DNA of 64,000 bases from DATKOF01 sp035524795 (GTDB taxonomy: Bacteria > Pseudomonadota > Gammaproteobacteria > Burkholderiales > SG8-41): NCBI GenBank assembly GCA_035524795.1, contig DATKOF010000007.1, positions 1-64,000 of the forward strand. Direction: 5' to 3'. Shown in pieces: positions 44,455-53,375 of the stretch. The notes beneath the pieces are model-generated. The model was not told the origin of the DNA and made no database searches. It worked only from the letters and a program-made list of their open reading frames with translations. How positions within the stretch are numbered: position 1 is the stretch's first letter; every line of letters starts with the position of its first letter. Position numbers and translations under genes: made by a program.

Positions 44455-45447
44455 TCAGCCCGCCTCCAGCGGCGACTCGTCGAGCGCCGCCAGCTGTTCG
44501 CGCAGTTGCAGCACCTGCTCCTGCCAGTAGCGCTGGGTGTTGAACCACGGAAACGCGGCGGGAAACGCCGGGTCGTCCCAGCGGCTCGCCAGCCACGCCG
44601 AGTAATGGATCATCCGCAGCGCGCGCAACGGCTCGATCAGCAGCAGTTCGCGCGTGTCGAAGTCGTGGAACTCGCGGTAGCCCGACAGCACTTTCCCGAG
44701 CTGCTGCGCCATTTCCTCCCGACTGCCCGAAAGCAGCATCCACAAATCCTGCACCGCCGGCCCGCTGCGGCAATCGTCGAGATCGACGAAATGTGGTCCT
44801 TTGTCTGTCCACAGTATGTTTCCGGCGTGGCAATCTCCGTGCAGGCGCAGCGTCCCGATCTGACCCGCTTCGGCGTAACGCCGTTCGATCGCGTCGAGCA
44901 GTTGCCGCGCGATGGTTTCGTACGAAGCGCGCAGATCGGCGGGCAGCCAGTTGCCGTCGAGCAGCAATTGCAACGGCGCGCGGCCGAAGGTTTCCGGAGT
45001 CAGCGCCGGCCGCTCGCGGAACCGGCGCACCGCGCCGACTGCGTGGATGCGTCCCAGAAAACGGCCGAGCCACTCAAGCGTATCCGCACGATCGAGTTCG
45101 GGCGCGCGTCCCGGCTGCCGCGGAAACAACGCGAAGCGGAACCCGGCGTGCACGGACAGCGTTGCGCCATCGTCGCCGGCAAGCGGCGCAACCACCGGGA
45201 TCTCGCGTTCCGCGAGTTCGAGCGCGAACGCACGCTCTTCCAGAATCTGCGCATCGCTCCAGCGGCCGGGACGGTAGAACTTGACGATGACCGCGCCTCC
45301 CCGATCTTCCTCCAGCAGGACTTGAAACACGCGGTTCTCGTAGCTGTTCAGCGCGATGAAGCGGCCGTCGCAGCGCAGACCGCGGCTTTCGACGGCGTCG
45401 AGCACACAATCGGGAGTCAGTGCTGAATAGGGATGCGGATCGGCCAT
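44455..45447 (-). CDS. srkA: SrkA/RdoA-family stress response Ser/Thr kinase
   Basis: The 330-residue protein belongs to the APH-like kinase family (YihE/SrkA). It has the ATP-lysine strand AVIVKFYRPGRWSDAQILEE, the catalytic loop TLRLHGDCHAGNILW and the metal motif HFVDLDDCRSGPAVQDLW. Start SALTPDCVLDAVES and end QRYWQEQVLQLREQL match SrkA. In E. coli it limits stress-induced cell death. A fragment of a second copy lies 750 bp downstream. The next upstream gene is the ParB-like protein, 22 bp away. Confidence 0.9.
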   Translation of the reverse strand: MADPHPYSALTPDCVLDAVESRGLRCDGRFIALNSYENRVFQVLLEEDRGGAVIVKFYRPGRWSDAQILEERAFALELAEREIPVVAPLAGDDGATLSVHAGFRFALFPRQPGRAPELDRADTLEWLGRFLGRIHAVGAVRRFRERPALTPETFGRAPLQLLLDGNWLPADLRASYETIARQLLDAIERRYAEAGQIGTLRLHGDCHAGNILWTDKGPHFVDLDDCRSGPAVQDLWMLLSGSREEMAQQLGKVLSGYREFHDFDTRELLLIEPLRALRMIHYSAWLASRWDDPAFPAAFPWFNTQRYWQEQVLQLREQLAALDESPLEAG

Positions 45448-45469
45448 CAGTGCAGCCGGTTGGTCCGGA

Positions 45470-45841
45470 CTAGACGATGCTGCACGGGATCACCGCGTCC
45501 TCGTCGAAGGAATAGACCGCGCACATCCGGTGGTATCCATCGGCAACGACGACCCTGCCGCGCCTGCTGTCCCGCACCAGCAGGATCGGCGAGAGCTTCG
45601 CGCCGTCGAGGATTTTCTCGCGGTCCTTTTCGACGTGGAAATTGCTGACGCCCAGCAGCGACAGCCCTGACGCCCTGAAAATGTCCTTCGCCTTGAACTC
45701 GATCACGGCGGCGCGCCGGAGCTGCCGCACATATTTTGCCGCTGTCCGCGCGTCGTAGATCAGGTTCAGGAAAGATTCGGCCGCCGGATAATCCTGCTCC
45801 TCGGATTCATCCAGCCACTTGATTCTGGTCTTTTTGCCCAT
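45470..45841 (-). CDS. ParB-like domain protein of unknown function
   Basis: This 123-residue protein ends with GRVVVADGYHRMCAVYSFDE and DAVIPCSIV, the ParB/sulfiredoxin-type GYHR motif that binds a nucleotide phosphate. An N-terminal acidic segment (WLDESEEQDYPAAESFL) and a helical region precede it. It lacks a DNA-binding helix-turn-helix, so it is not a partition protein. The function is unknown. It is followed by srkA on the same strand. Confidence 0.75.
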   Translation of the reverse strand: MGKKTRIKWLDESEEQDYPAAESFLNLIYDARTAAKYVRQLRRAAVIEFKAKDIFRASGLSLLGVSNFHVEKDREKILDGAKLSPILLVRDSRRGRVVVADGYHRMCAVYSFDEDAVIPCSIV

Positions 45842-45883
45842 GTTTCACCTCCGTCCGGAGAACGGCCGGAATCAGGCCGCAAT

Positions 45884-46258
45884 CTATTTGGGAGCGGCCT
45901 GCTGCTCCGACTTGTTGTTGACAGTGGCGTCATGCACCTTGTAATCGGTCAGCACGCCTTTCGCGTCGAATTGGAAAATCACGCTGTGCGTCGTGGTATC
46001 CACGCTGCCCGCCAGCGTGCCGACCAGCGGGATGAAGGTCGCGGCATCGGGCTGCGCGACGCGGCTCAGATAAACCAGCGTCTGCTCGCCGTCCGGCGAC
46101 CTGACCCGGCTCGTTGGCTGTCCGAAGCGGCCGATCACGTCCTCGATCGTGGACTTGCCCTTGACGACCTCCGACAGCCGGTCGACATCGATGCGGTTGC
46201 CGGTGCTGACACAGCCGGCGAGCGCGCATGCGATGATGAATACGAAACTACGCCGCAT
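45884..46258 (-). CDS. small lipoprotein of the SmpA/BamE-like fold
   Basis: The 124-residue product has a signal peptide ending at the lipobox LAGC (MRRSFVFIIACALAGC). The mature part has VVKGKSTIEDVIGRFGQPTS followed by beta strands (TLVYLSRVAQP, SVIFQFDAKGVLTDYKV), the pattern of the SmpA/OmlA fold shared with BamE. It may act in the outer membrane, but a BamE assignment is not justified. It overlaps the end of lolD by 11 bp. Confidence 0.75.
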   Translation of the reverse strand: MRRSFVFIIACALAGCVSTGNRIDVDRLSEVVKGKSTIEDVIGRFGQPTSRVRSPDGEQTLVYLSRVAQPDAATFIPLVGTLAGSVDTTTHSVIFQFDAKGVLTDYKVHDATVNNKSEQQAAPK

Positions 46259-46946
46259 CCAGCACTCCGTCCCGCAATTTCAATCTGCGTCCGGCCTTCG
46301 CCGCGATTTCCTGATCGTGCGTCGCGATCACCAGGCTGGTGCCGAGATCGCGGTTCAATCCCAGCATCAGACCGAACACGTCGGCGGCGGTCTGGCGATC
46401 GAGATTGCCGGTCGGTTCGTCGGCGAGAATGCACGCCGGCTTCGTCACCAGCGCGCGCGCCAGCGCGACGCGCTGGCGCTCGCCGCCCGACAGCTCGGAC
46501 GGCGCGTGATCGAGGCGGTGGCCGAGCCCGACCTTGTTCAGCATCTCGACCGCCGACGCTCTCGCCTCTTCGTCGGGCAGGCGGCGGATCAGCAGCGGCA
46601 TCGCGACGTTTTCGACCGCGTTGAATTCCGGCAGCAGGTGATGAAATTGATAGACGAAGCCGAGCGCCCGGTTGCGCAGCTCGCCGCGCTCGGTCTCGTT
46701 CAGCGACTGCATGTCACGGCCATTGACGAACACCTGCCCGCCGCTCGCGCTGTCGAGGCCGCCGAGCAGGTGCAGCAGCGTGCTCTTGCCCGAGCCCGAG
46801 GCGCCGACGATCGCGACGCACTCGCCGCTGCCGACCGCGAAATCGACGCCGAGCAGCACCGGCACCGCAGTCCTGCCCTGATGATAGGTCTTGCGCAGAT
46901 CGCGGCAGGCAAGCACCGCTTCCGGTTTTATCCCTTCACCCTTCAC
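46248..46946 (-). CDS. lolD: lipoprotein-releasing ABC transporter ATP-binding protein LolD
   Basis: LolD powers release of outer-membrane lipoproteins to LolA. The sequence has Walker A VGASGSGKSTLLHLLGGLD, the LolD-specific GFVYQFHHLLPEFNAVENV, signature LSGGERQRVALARAL and Walker B ACILADEPTGNLD. The start is uncertain: GTG at 46946, inside a TGAAGGG repeat, gives 232 residues; GTG at 46916 gives 222. Both depend on SD-like AAGGG units of the repeat. It is placed directly after lolCE and before the SmpA-like lipoprotein gene. Confidence 0.92.
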   Translation of the reverse strand: MKGEGIKPEAVLACRDLRKTYHQGRTAVPVLLGVDFAVGSGECVAIVGASGSGKSTLLHLLGGLDSASGGQVFVNGRDMQSLNETERGELRNRALGFVYQFHHLLPEFNAVENVAMPLLIRRLPDEEARASAVEMLNKVGLGHRLDHAPSELSGGERQRVALARALVTKPACILADEPTGNLDRQTAADVFGLMLGLNRDLGTSLVIATHDQEIAAKAGRRLKLRDGVLDAA

Positions 46947-46959
46947 CCTTCACCCTTCA
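46932..46959 (-). repeat. four perfect TGAAGGG heptamers at the lolCE-lolD junction
   Basis: The minus strand reads TGAAGGG four times without a mismatch. The first copy contains the lolCE stop codon and another holds the possible GTG start of lolD. Each copy contains an AAGGG Shine-Dalgarno-like core. A change in copy number would move the lolD start by 7 bp relative to the others and shift the frame. Confidence 0.92.
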
Positions 46960-48201
46960 CTCATATCGGAGCGCTTCCGCGGGATTGATCTTCGCCGCGC
47001 GCCAGCTCGGATAGATCGTCGCCAACACGCAGACGATGAACGAGAACAGCGCGGTCAGCGCGACGTCGCCGGCGCGCAGCTCGGACGGCAGCTCGCTGAT
47101 GTAATAGACGTCCTTCGCCAGAAACTTGAAACCGAACACATTCTCGATGAACGGCACCACCGTCTCGACGTTCAGCGCGAGCGCGATACCGGCCGCAACG
47201 CCGGCGGCGGTGCCGACCACGCCGACCAGCGTGCCCTGCACCAGGAAGATCTTGGTGATGCTGGCGGGACTGACGCCGAGCGTGCGCAGGATCGCGATGT
47301 CGGGCTGCTTGTCCTTGACCGCCATGAACAGGCTCGACACGATGTTGAACGCGGCGACGACGATGATCAGGAACACGATCAGGAACATCATCCGTTTCTC
47401 GATATCGACCGCGCGGAAATAGTTTCCGTACTGGCGCGTCCAGTCGGATACCATGTAGTCATAGCCGAGCGAGCGCGACAGTTCGCCGACCACGCGATTC
47501 GACTGGAACATGTCGTTGAGCTTGAGGCGCACGCCGCTGACCGTGTCGCCCATCCGGTACAGCTTCTGCGCGTCCTGCAGGTCGATCAGCGCGAGGCCGG
47601 AATCGAATTCGTAATGGTCGATGCGGAAAATGCCGACCACGGTGAAGCGCCGCAGCCGCGGCAGTACTCCGGCCGGCGTGACCTGCCCTTCCGGCGCGAT
47701 CAGCGTGACCCGGTCGCCGACCATCACGCCGAGCGCACGCGCCAGTTCGACGCCGAGCACGACGCCGAACTCGCCGGGTTTCAATGCGCCGAGCCCACCC
47801 GCCAGCATGTGCTGCGAGATTTCCTCGACCCTGTCTTCGTATTCGGGCGCAACGCCGCGCACGAACGCACCGCGCACCGCGCTACCGTTCATCAGCAGCG
47901 CCTGCTGCGATACATACGGCGCGGCGGCGGCCACTTCGCCGTTTTTTTCCGCCACCGCGGCGACCGCGCGCCAGTCCCCGACCACGTCATCGGAGCCGGT
48001 GATCTGGACGTGCGCGGCGACGTCGAGGATGCGGGTGCGGATCTCGCGCTGGAAGCCGTTCATCACCGACAGCACGGTGATCAGCACGGTGATGCCGAGC
48101 GCGATCGCGACGATCGAGATCAGCGAGATGAAGGAGATGAAGCGGCTGCGCTGGCGTGAGCGCGTGTAGCGCAGTCCGATGAAAAGCTCGTAGGGTTGCA
48201 T
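46957..48201 (-). CDS. lolC: lipoprotein-releasing ABC transporter permease LolC/LolE (LolF-type single gene)
   Basis: The 414-residue protein begins MQPYELFIGLRYTRSRQRSR then FISFISLISIVAIALGITVL, the LolC/E signature, has a periplasmic MacB-like domain of about 200 residues and three further membrane helices near the C-terminus (AAFNIVSSLFMAVKDKQPDI, TIYPSWRAAKINPAEALRYE). The ATG at 48201 was chosen; a longer frame is an artefact. Only one permease gene accompanies lolD, as in species with a LolF-type homodimer. Choice between LolC and LolE is therefore not meaningful. Confidence 0.9.
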   Translation of the reverse strand: MQPYELFIGLRYTRSRQRSRFISFISLISIVAIALGITVLITVLSVMNGFQREIRTRILDVAAHVQITGSDDVVGDWRAVAAVAEKNGEVAAAAPYVSQQALLMNGSAVRGAFVRGVAPEYEDRVEEISQHMLAGGLGALKPGEFGVVLGVELARALGVMVGDRVTLIAPEGQVTPAGVLPRLRRFTVVGIFRIDHYEFDSGLALIDLQDAQKLYRMGDTVSGVRLKLNDMFQSNRVVGELSRSLGYDYMVSDWTRQYGNYFRAVDIEKRMMFLIVFLIIVVAAFNIVSSLFMAVKDKQPDIAILRTLGVSPASITKIFLVQGTLVGVVGTAAGVAAGIALALNVETVVPFIENVFGFKFLAKDVYYISELPSELRAGDVALTALFSFIVCVLATIYPSWRAAKINPAEALRYE

Positions 48202-48274
48202 CACGATGCACGCAAGTTTGCCATAACCGCGCGGCAAACGCCGCCGCGGATGATAAACTGCGCGCGATTCCGCG

Positions 48275-49267
48275 ATGCATTGCACCGTCTTCATCTCCGG
48301 CCTGCTGCCGCTGCCGCCCGGCCTGCATCCGCGCGCGACTGCGCTTGAAACCCTGCTCGCGCGCGGCAACACCCGGACTGGCGAGGCGCTTGACCGCGCC
48401 GCCTGGCTGTGCCGGACGTTCGGCGTCCCCGCGCGCAACGACTGGCCGGTCGCGCCGCTGCTGCTGCGCGCCGACGGCGTCGATCCTGAAAACCATTTCT
48501 GGCTGCGCGCCGACCCGGTGCATCTGCAGCCCGGCCTCAATCGTCTGGTGCTGGCCGCCGCGATCGACGATCTCGGCAATGAGGAGGCCGCAGCGCTGGT
48601 CAACGCGCTGAACCGGCACTTCGCGCCCGACGGCGTCATCTTCGGCATCGCGCCCTCCGGCCGCTGGTATCTGCGCACCGCAGGTGCACCGGACATTGCG
48701 ACCACGCCGCTGGCGCAGGTCGTCGGCCACGACATCGATCCGCATCTGCCGCGCGGCCGCGACGCACTGACCTGGCACCGCATCATCAACGAAGCGCAGA
48801 TGGTGCTACACGCTCAGCCGGTGAACGCCGCGCGTGAAGCGCGCGGACTGCCGGCGATCAACAGTATCTGGCCGTGGGGCGGCGGCACGCTGCCGGTGCC
48901 GACCGCCTCACCGTACGCAGCGGTATTGAGCGACGATCCGCTGACACGCGCGCTGGCGGGAAACATCCACCGCGAACTGCCGGCCGACCTTGGCGCGTGG
49001 CTGGCGGAATCTCCCGCCGCTACAGCGCTGCTGGTATTCAGCGCGCTGGAACGCGCCGGCAGCGACCTCAATGCGTGGCAGGCCGCGGTGATGCAGACCG
49101 ACCGCGACGGGCTCGCGCCGCTGCTTGCGGCGCTGTACAGAAAGCAGATCACCGGCCTCCGGCTCGTCACCCCCGGCTCCGACCACTCGATCGAATCCGA
49201 AGCGCTGCCCGCGCACCGCTGGCGCTGGTGGCGACGCCAACGCCGCCTTGCCGACCTGCTGGCATGA
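48275..49267 (+). CDS. conserved-type hypothetical protein with a WPWGGG motif
   Basis: The 330-residue cytoplasmic protein starts MHCTVFISGLLPLPPGL and contains HFWLRADPVHLQPGLNRLVL, TWHRIINEAQMVLHAQPVN and NSIWPWGGGTLP. Proteins with these blocks occur between lol genes and recJ in betaproteobacteria and are sometimes labelled phosphoglycerate mutase-like, but I see no catalytic metal motif to support this. The stop overlaps the recJ start (ATGA), so the two are co-translated. Divergent from lolCE. Confidence 0.75.
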   Translation: MHCTVFISGLLPLPPGLHPRATALETLLARGNTRTGEALDRAAWLCRTFGVPARNDWPVAPLLLRADGVDPENHFWLRADPVHLQPGLNRLVLAAAIDDLGNEEAAALVNALNRHFAPDGVIFGIAPSGRWYLRTAGAPDIATTPLAQVVGHDIDPHLPRGRDALTWHRIINEAQMVLHAQPVNAAREARGLPAINSIWPWGGGTLPVPTASPYAAVLSDDPLTRALAGNIHRELPADLGAWLAESPAATALLVFSALERAGSDLNAWQAAVMQTDRDGLAPLLAALYRKQITGLRLVTPGSDHSIESEALPAHRWRWWRRQRRLADLLA

Positions 49268-50961
49268 CGCTCAACATCAAGGTCCGCGTGCCGCCCGCCG
49301 CCGCCGTCGCCGCGCTGACCGATGGCGGCGTTGATCCGCTGCTTGCGCGCATATACGCCGCGCGCGGCATCGTCTCGCCGCAACAGCTGGCAACCGGCAC
49401 CGGCGGCCTGCTGCCGCCGGAGCGCATGCACAACCTCGAACGGATGGCGGCGCTGCTCGCCGACGCGATCGCAGCCGGAAAAAAACTGCTGATCGTCGCC
49501 GATTACGACGCCGACGGCGCGACCGCATGTGCGGTCGGCATCCGCGCACTGCGCGCGTTCGGCGCGCGCGTCGATTATCTGGTGCCGAACCGCTTCGAGT
49601 ACGGTTACGGTCTGACGCCGGAGATTGTCGAGCTCGCGCACCGCGAAAAGAATCCTGATCTGCTGATCACGGTGGACAACGGCATCGCCAGCGTCGACGG
49701 TGTCGCCACCGCCAACCGGCTCGGCATGCGCGTGCTGGTCACCGACCATCATCTGCCCGGCGCGCAGCTGCCGGATGCGCTGTGCATCATCAACCCGAAT
49801 CAGGCCGGTTGCGGCTTTCCGAGCAAAAATCTGGCCGGCGTCGGCGTGATGTTCTACCTGATGCTTGCACTGCGCGCGGAACTGAGAAAACGCGGCGCGT
49901 TCGACGGGAAAACGGGACCCAATCTGAGCGCACTGCTAGACCTGGTTGCGCTCGGCACCGTCGCCGATGTCGTCAAACTCGACGACAACAACCGGATCCT
50001 CGTGCAGCAGGGCCTGCAGCGGATGCGCGCCGGCAGGACCTGGCCCGGCATCGCGGCGCTGATGAAAGTCGCGGGCCGCGATCCGGCGAAAACTTCGACC
50101 TACGATCTCGGCTTCGTACTCGGTCCGCGGCTTAACGCCGCCGGCCGCCTCGAAGACATGGCGCTCGGCATCGAGTGCCTGATCACCGACGACGTGGCGA
50201 CCGCCGAGCGCTGCGCGAGCGAGCTCGACCGCATCAATCGCGAACGGCGTTTGATCGAGAACGACATGCATGCCGACGCGCTGGCGGTTCTCGGACAGTT
50301 GCCGCAGACCGACAGCTACAGCCTGAGCCTGTTCGACGCCGGCTGGCATCCGGGAGTGATCGGCATCCTCGCTTCGCGCATCCGCGAGCGGCTGCACCGG
50401 CCGGTGATCGCGTTCGCGCCGGGCAGCAACGGCGAGATCAAGGGTTCCGGCCGCTCGATTCCGGCGCTGCACCTGCGCGACGCGCTCGACCTCGTCGCCA
50501 AGCGCGATCCCGGTCTGCTGCTCAAATTCGGCGGTCACGCGGCGGCGGCCGGACTGACGCTGCGTGCCGGCGACTTCGAACGCTTCCGCGACGCGTTCGA
50601 GGCGGCCGCGTGCGAACTGCTGTCGCCGGCCGACCTCGAGCGCGTGATCGAAACCGACGGCGCACTCGCGCCGGAACTGATGACGCTGGAAAACGCGGCA
50701 CTGCTCGAACGGGTGGTATGGGGCCAGGGTTTTCCGCCGCCGACGTTTGACGGCGAGTTCGTCGTCGTCCGCCAGCGCGTGGTCGGCGAGCGTCATATGA
50801 AGCTGCGCGTCGCGTGCGGCGGCCGCGAATTCGACGCGATGCTGTTTGCGCGCGCGGAACCGCTGCCGCCGCGCGTGCGCACGGTCTATCGCCTCGCCAG
50901 CAACGAGTACAATGGACAGCGCAGCGTGCAATTGACGATCGAACAATGGGAAGCACTTTGA
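49264..50961 (+). CDS. recJ: single-stranded-DNA-specific 5'-3' exonuclease RecJ
   Basis: RecJ digests ssDNA in mismatch repair and RecF recombination. The 565-residue protein has DHH motifs VADYDADGATA, LVTDHHLPG and ALGTVADVVKLDDNNR, and the DHHA1 region around ALDLVAKRDPGLLLKFGGHA with GGHAAAAG. A C-terminal OB domain follows. The ATG at 49264 overlaps the upstream stop. Length matches bacterial RecJ (about 560-580). Confidence 0.95.
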   Translation: MTLNIKVRVPPAAAVAALTDGGVDPLLARIYAARGIVSPQQLATGTGGLLPPERMHNLERMAALLADAIAAGKKLLIVADYDADGATACAVGIRALRAFGARVDYLVPNRFEYGYGLTPEIVELAHREKNPDLLITVDNGIASVDGVATANRLGMRVLVTDHHLPGAQLPDALCIINPNQAGCGFPSKNLAGVGVMFYLMLALRAELRKRGAFDGKTGPNLSALLDLVALGTVADVVKLDDNNRILVQQGLQRMRAGRTWPGIAALMKVAGRDPAKTSTYDLGFVLGPRLNAAGRLEDMALGIECLITDDVATAERCASELDRINRERRLIENDMHADALAVLGQLPQTDSYSLSLFDAGWHPGVIGILASRIRERLHRPVIAFAPGSNGEIKGSGRSIPALHLRDALDLVAKRDPGLLLKFGGHAAAAGLTLRAGDFERFRDAFEAAACELLSPADLERVIETDGALAPELMTLENAALLERVVWGQGFPPPTFDGEFVVVRQRVVGERHMKLRVACGGREFDAMLFARAEPLPPRVRTVYRLASNEYNGQRSVQLTIEQWEAL

Positions 50962-52226
50962 ACTTCGGCGAACTGTTCGACAATGCAGGACTCGACCTGC
51001 TGCCGGCGTTCGCGACCAGCCTTGCGATCGGCCTGCTGATCGGGCTCGAGCGCGAACGCCATCCGAACGCGAAGGCCGGCCTGCGCACGATCGCATTGAC
51101 CTCGCTGTTCGGCACGCTGACTGCGCTGCTCGGCGCGGCCACCGCCACGCCGTGGCTGCCGGCCGCCGGCCTGCTCGCAGTCGGCGCGATGATCGTTGCC
51201 GTCTACTTCGGCGAACCGGACGGCACCGCCCAGGGCGATCCCGGCACCACCACGGTGATCGCAGTGCTGCTCGCCTACGGCCTCGGCATGCTGGTCTATC
51301 TGGAACACGGCAACCTCGCAATCGCGCTCGCGATCATCATCACCGCGCTGCTCTACTTCAAGCCGGAACTGCGCGGCATTCTGCAGCACTTCAGCCGCCA
51401 CGACCTGCTTGCGGTGCTGCAGTTCGCGGCGCTGACTTTCGTCGTGCTGCCGGTGCTGCCCGACCGCGGCTACGGGCCGTACGGCGCGCTCAATCCGCAC
51501 CGGATCTGGCTGATGGTGGTGCTGATCTCCGGGCTGAGCCTGACCGGCTACATCGCGCTGAAGCTGGCGGGCGGCCGGCGCAGCGCGATCATGCTCGGCA
51601 TTTCCGGCGGCCTGGTGTCGACCACCGCGATTACTCTGCTGTTCTCGCGCCTCGGCCGCGACAGGAGCGCGGTGCCGCTGGCGGCGCGCGTGATCATCAT
51701 CGCCAACCTCGCGCTGCTGGTGCGGCTCGCTGTGCTGACCGCGGTCGCCGGACGCGACCTGCTGCCGCATCTGCTGCCGGTGCTGGGTCTCGCGCTGTTC
51801 GCCGGCGTGGCCGCGGTCGCGCTGCGGCCGCGCCTGACGCTGCATCACGACCTGCCACCACCGCGCACCGCCAATCCGATGGAGCTGCGCACCGCGCTCG
51901 GTTTCGGCCTGCTGTTCGGCGTCGTGCTGTTCGTCTCCGCCTGGCTGACCGATGTCGCCGGCAACCGCGGCCTCTATATCGGAGCGCTGATCGCCGGTCT
52001 GCCCGACGTCGACGCGATCACGCTCTCCGTGCTGCGGCTGCACGAGGTCGGCAGCGTGCCGCCGGCGACTGCGGTCACTGCGATCGTGCTTGCGCTGCTG
52101 GCCAATCAGACGACCAAGCTGCTGCTGGTGGCAGCACTCGGCGGCGCGCGGCTGTTCCGTTCCTGCGCGCTGCCGCTGGCGGCGACGGGCATCACCGCGG
52201 TCGCCGCCAGCGCGCTGCTCGCCTGA
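50946..52226 (+). CDS. MgtC/SapB-type and DUF4010 membrane protein
   Basis: The 426-residue protein has about 12 hydrophobic segments. The N-terminal part has AIGLLIGLERERHPNAKAGL followed by RTIALTSLFGTLTALLG, the MgtC/SapB motif with conserved Arg/Thr. The C-terminal DUF4010 part includes GISGGLVSTTAITLLFSRL and GALIAGLPDVDAITLSVLRL. It is an inner-membrane protein of unknown transport or regulatory role. The ATG at 50946 overlaps recJ by 16 bp. Confidence 0.87.
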   Translation: MGSTLNFGELFDNAGLDLLPAFATSLAIGLLIGLERERHPNAKAGLRTIALTSLFGTLTALLGAATATPWLPAAGLLAVGAMIVAVYFGEPDGTAQGDPGTTTVIAVLLAYGLGMLVYLEHGNLAIALAIIITALLYFKPELRGILQHFSRHDLLAVLQFAALTFVVLPVLPDRGYGPYGALNPHRIWLMVVLISGLSLTGYIALKLAGGRRSAIMLGISGGLVSTTAITLLFSRLGRDRSAVPLAARVIIIANLALLVRLAVLTAVAGRDLLPHLLPVLGLALFAGVAAVALRPRLTLHHDLPPPRTANPMELRTALGFGLLFGVVLFVSAWLTDVAGNRGLYIGALIAGLPDVDAITLSVLRLHEVGSVPPATAVTAIVLALLANQTTKLLLVAALGGARLFRSCALPLAATGITAVAASALLA

Positions 52227-52237
52227 CGCGCGTCCTG

Positions 52238-52243
52238 TATAAT
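52238..52243 (+). promoter_or_regulatory. candidate -10 box of the prfB-lysS transcript
   Basis: A perfect TATAAT lies 26 bp before the prfB ATG and 12 bp after the upstream stop. The -35 region (about 52215-52220) is poor. It probably drives prfB and lysS. Confidence 0.45.
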
Positions 52244-52268
52244 CGGCGCTTTTCCGGAAACGATCTCG

Positions 52269-53373
52269 ATGGAAGCCGAACAGCTCAACGCCATCGCGCG
52301 GCGCCTGCACGATCTCGATCAGCGCAACGCCGAATTGCGGAGGTATCTTTGACTTCGAAGCCAGTCAGCAACGCCTCGCTGAAATCATCAGGCTGAGCGA
52401 AGACCCGGCGGTGTGGAGCGACGCCAGGCGCGCACAGGAACTCGGCCGCGAACGCAAGACGCTCGAAGCGCTGGTGCTGAAGATGGAGCGCCTCGACCGC
52501 GACCTGCATGACACCGCCGAGTTGCTCGAAATGGCGCGCGCCGACAACGACGACGCGGCGCTTGCAGCAATCGCCGCCGACAGCGTCACGCTCGAAAAGA
52601 CCGTCGCCGAGATCGAGTTCCGGCGCATGTTCGCCAACCCGCTCGATCCGAACAACTGCTTCGTCGACATCCAGGCCGGCTCCGGCGGCACCGAGGCGCA
52701 GGACTGGGCGCAGATACTGGAACGGATGTATCTGCGTTACTGCGAACGCAAGGGTTTCAAGGTCGAGGTGCTCGAGGAATCGCCGGGTGAAGTCGCCGGC
52801 ATCAAGAGTGTTTCGCTGAAGGTCAACGGCGATTATGCCTATGGCCTGTTGCGCACTGAAAGCGGCGTGCACAGACTGGTGCGCAAATCCCCGTTCGATT
52901 CGAACAACCGCCGCCATACCTCGTTCGCCAGCGTGTTCGTCTATCCCGAAATCGACGAAACGATCGAGGTCGAGATCAACCCGGCCGATCTGCGCATCGA
53001 CACTTTCCGCGCGTCGGGCGCCGGCGGTCAGCACGTCAACAAGACCGATTCGGCGGTGCGCATCACGCACAATCCCACCGGCATCGTCGTGCAGTGTCAG
53101 AACGACCGTTCGCAGCATCGCAACCGCGCCGAGGCGATGGCAATGCTGAAGGCGCGTCTCTACGAACTCGAGCTGCGCAAACGCAACGAGGAAAAAATGG
53201 CGATGGAGGAAAGCAAGACCGACATCGGCTGGGGCCATCAGATCCGCTCCTACGTGCTCGACCAGTCGCGGATCAAGGATCTGCGCACCGGCGTCGAAAT
53301 CGGCAACACCCAGGCAGTGCTCGATGGCGACCTCGACGATTTCATCGAGGCCAGCCTGAAACAGGGCGTCTGA
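52269..53373 (+). CDS. prfB: peptide chain release factor RF2 with programmed +1 frameshift
   Basis: RF2 terminates translation at UAA and UGA. The zero frame (MEAEQLNAIARRLHDLDQRN then AELRRYL) ends at TGA 52350-52352. The sequence CTTTGAC preceded by GGAGG three bases upstream is the classic RF2 autoregulatory slip site: ribosomes move +1 at CTT and continue with DFEASQQRL. The joined product (52269-52349 plus 52351-53373) is 367 residues. It has the codon-recognition SPF motif (KSPFDSNNRRHTSFASV) and the catalytic GGQ (SGAGGQHVNKTDSAVR). This is a functional gene, not a pseudogene. Confidence 0.96.
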
Positions 53374-53375
53374 CG

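Noticed and set aside
46932..46959. Short tandem repeats as a CRISPR array
   Set aside because: The units are 7 bp, contiguous and without spacers, and no cas gene is near.
52269..52352. Early TGA in prfB read as a disrupted gene
   Set aside because: CTTTGAC with an upstream SD-like GGAGG is the conserved programmed +1 frameshift of RF2; both parts are otherwise perfect.
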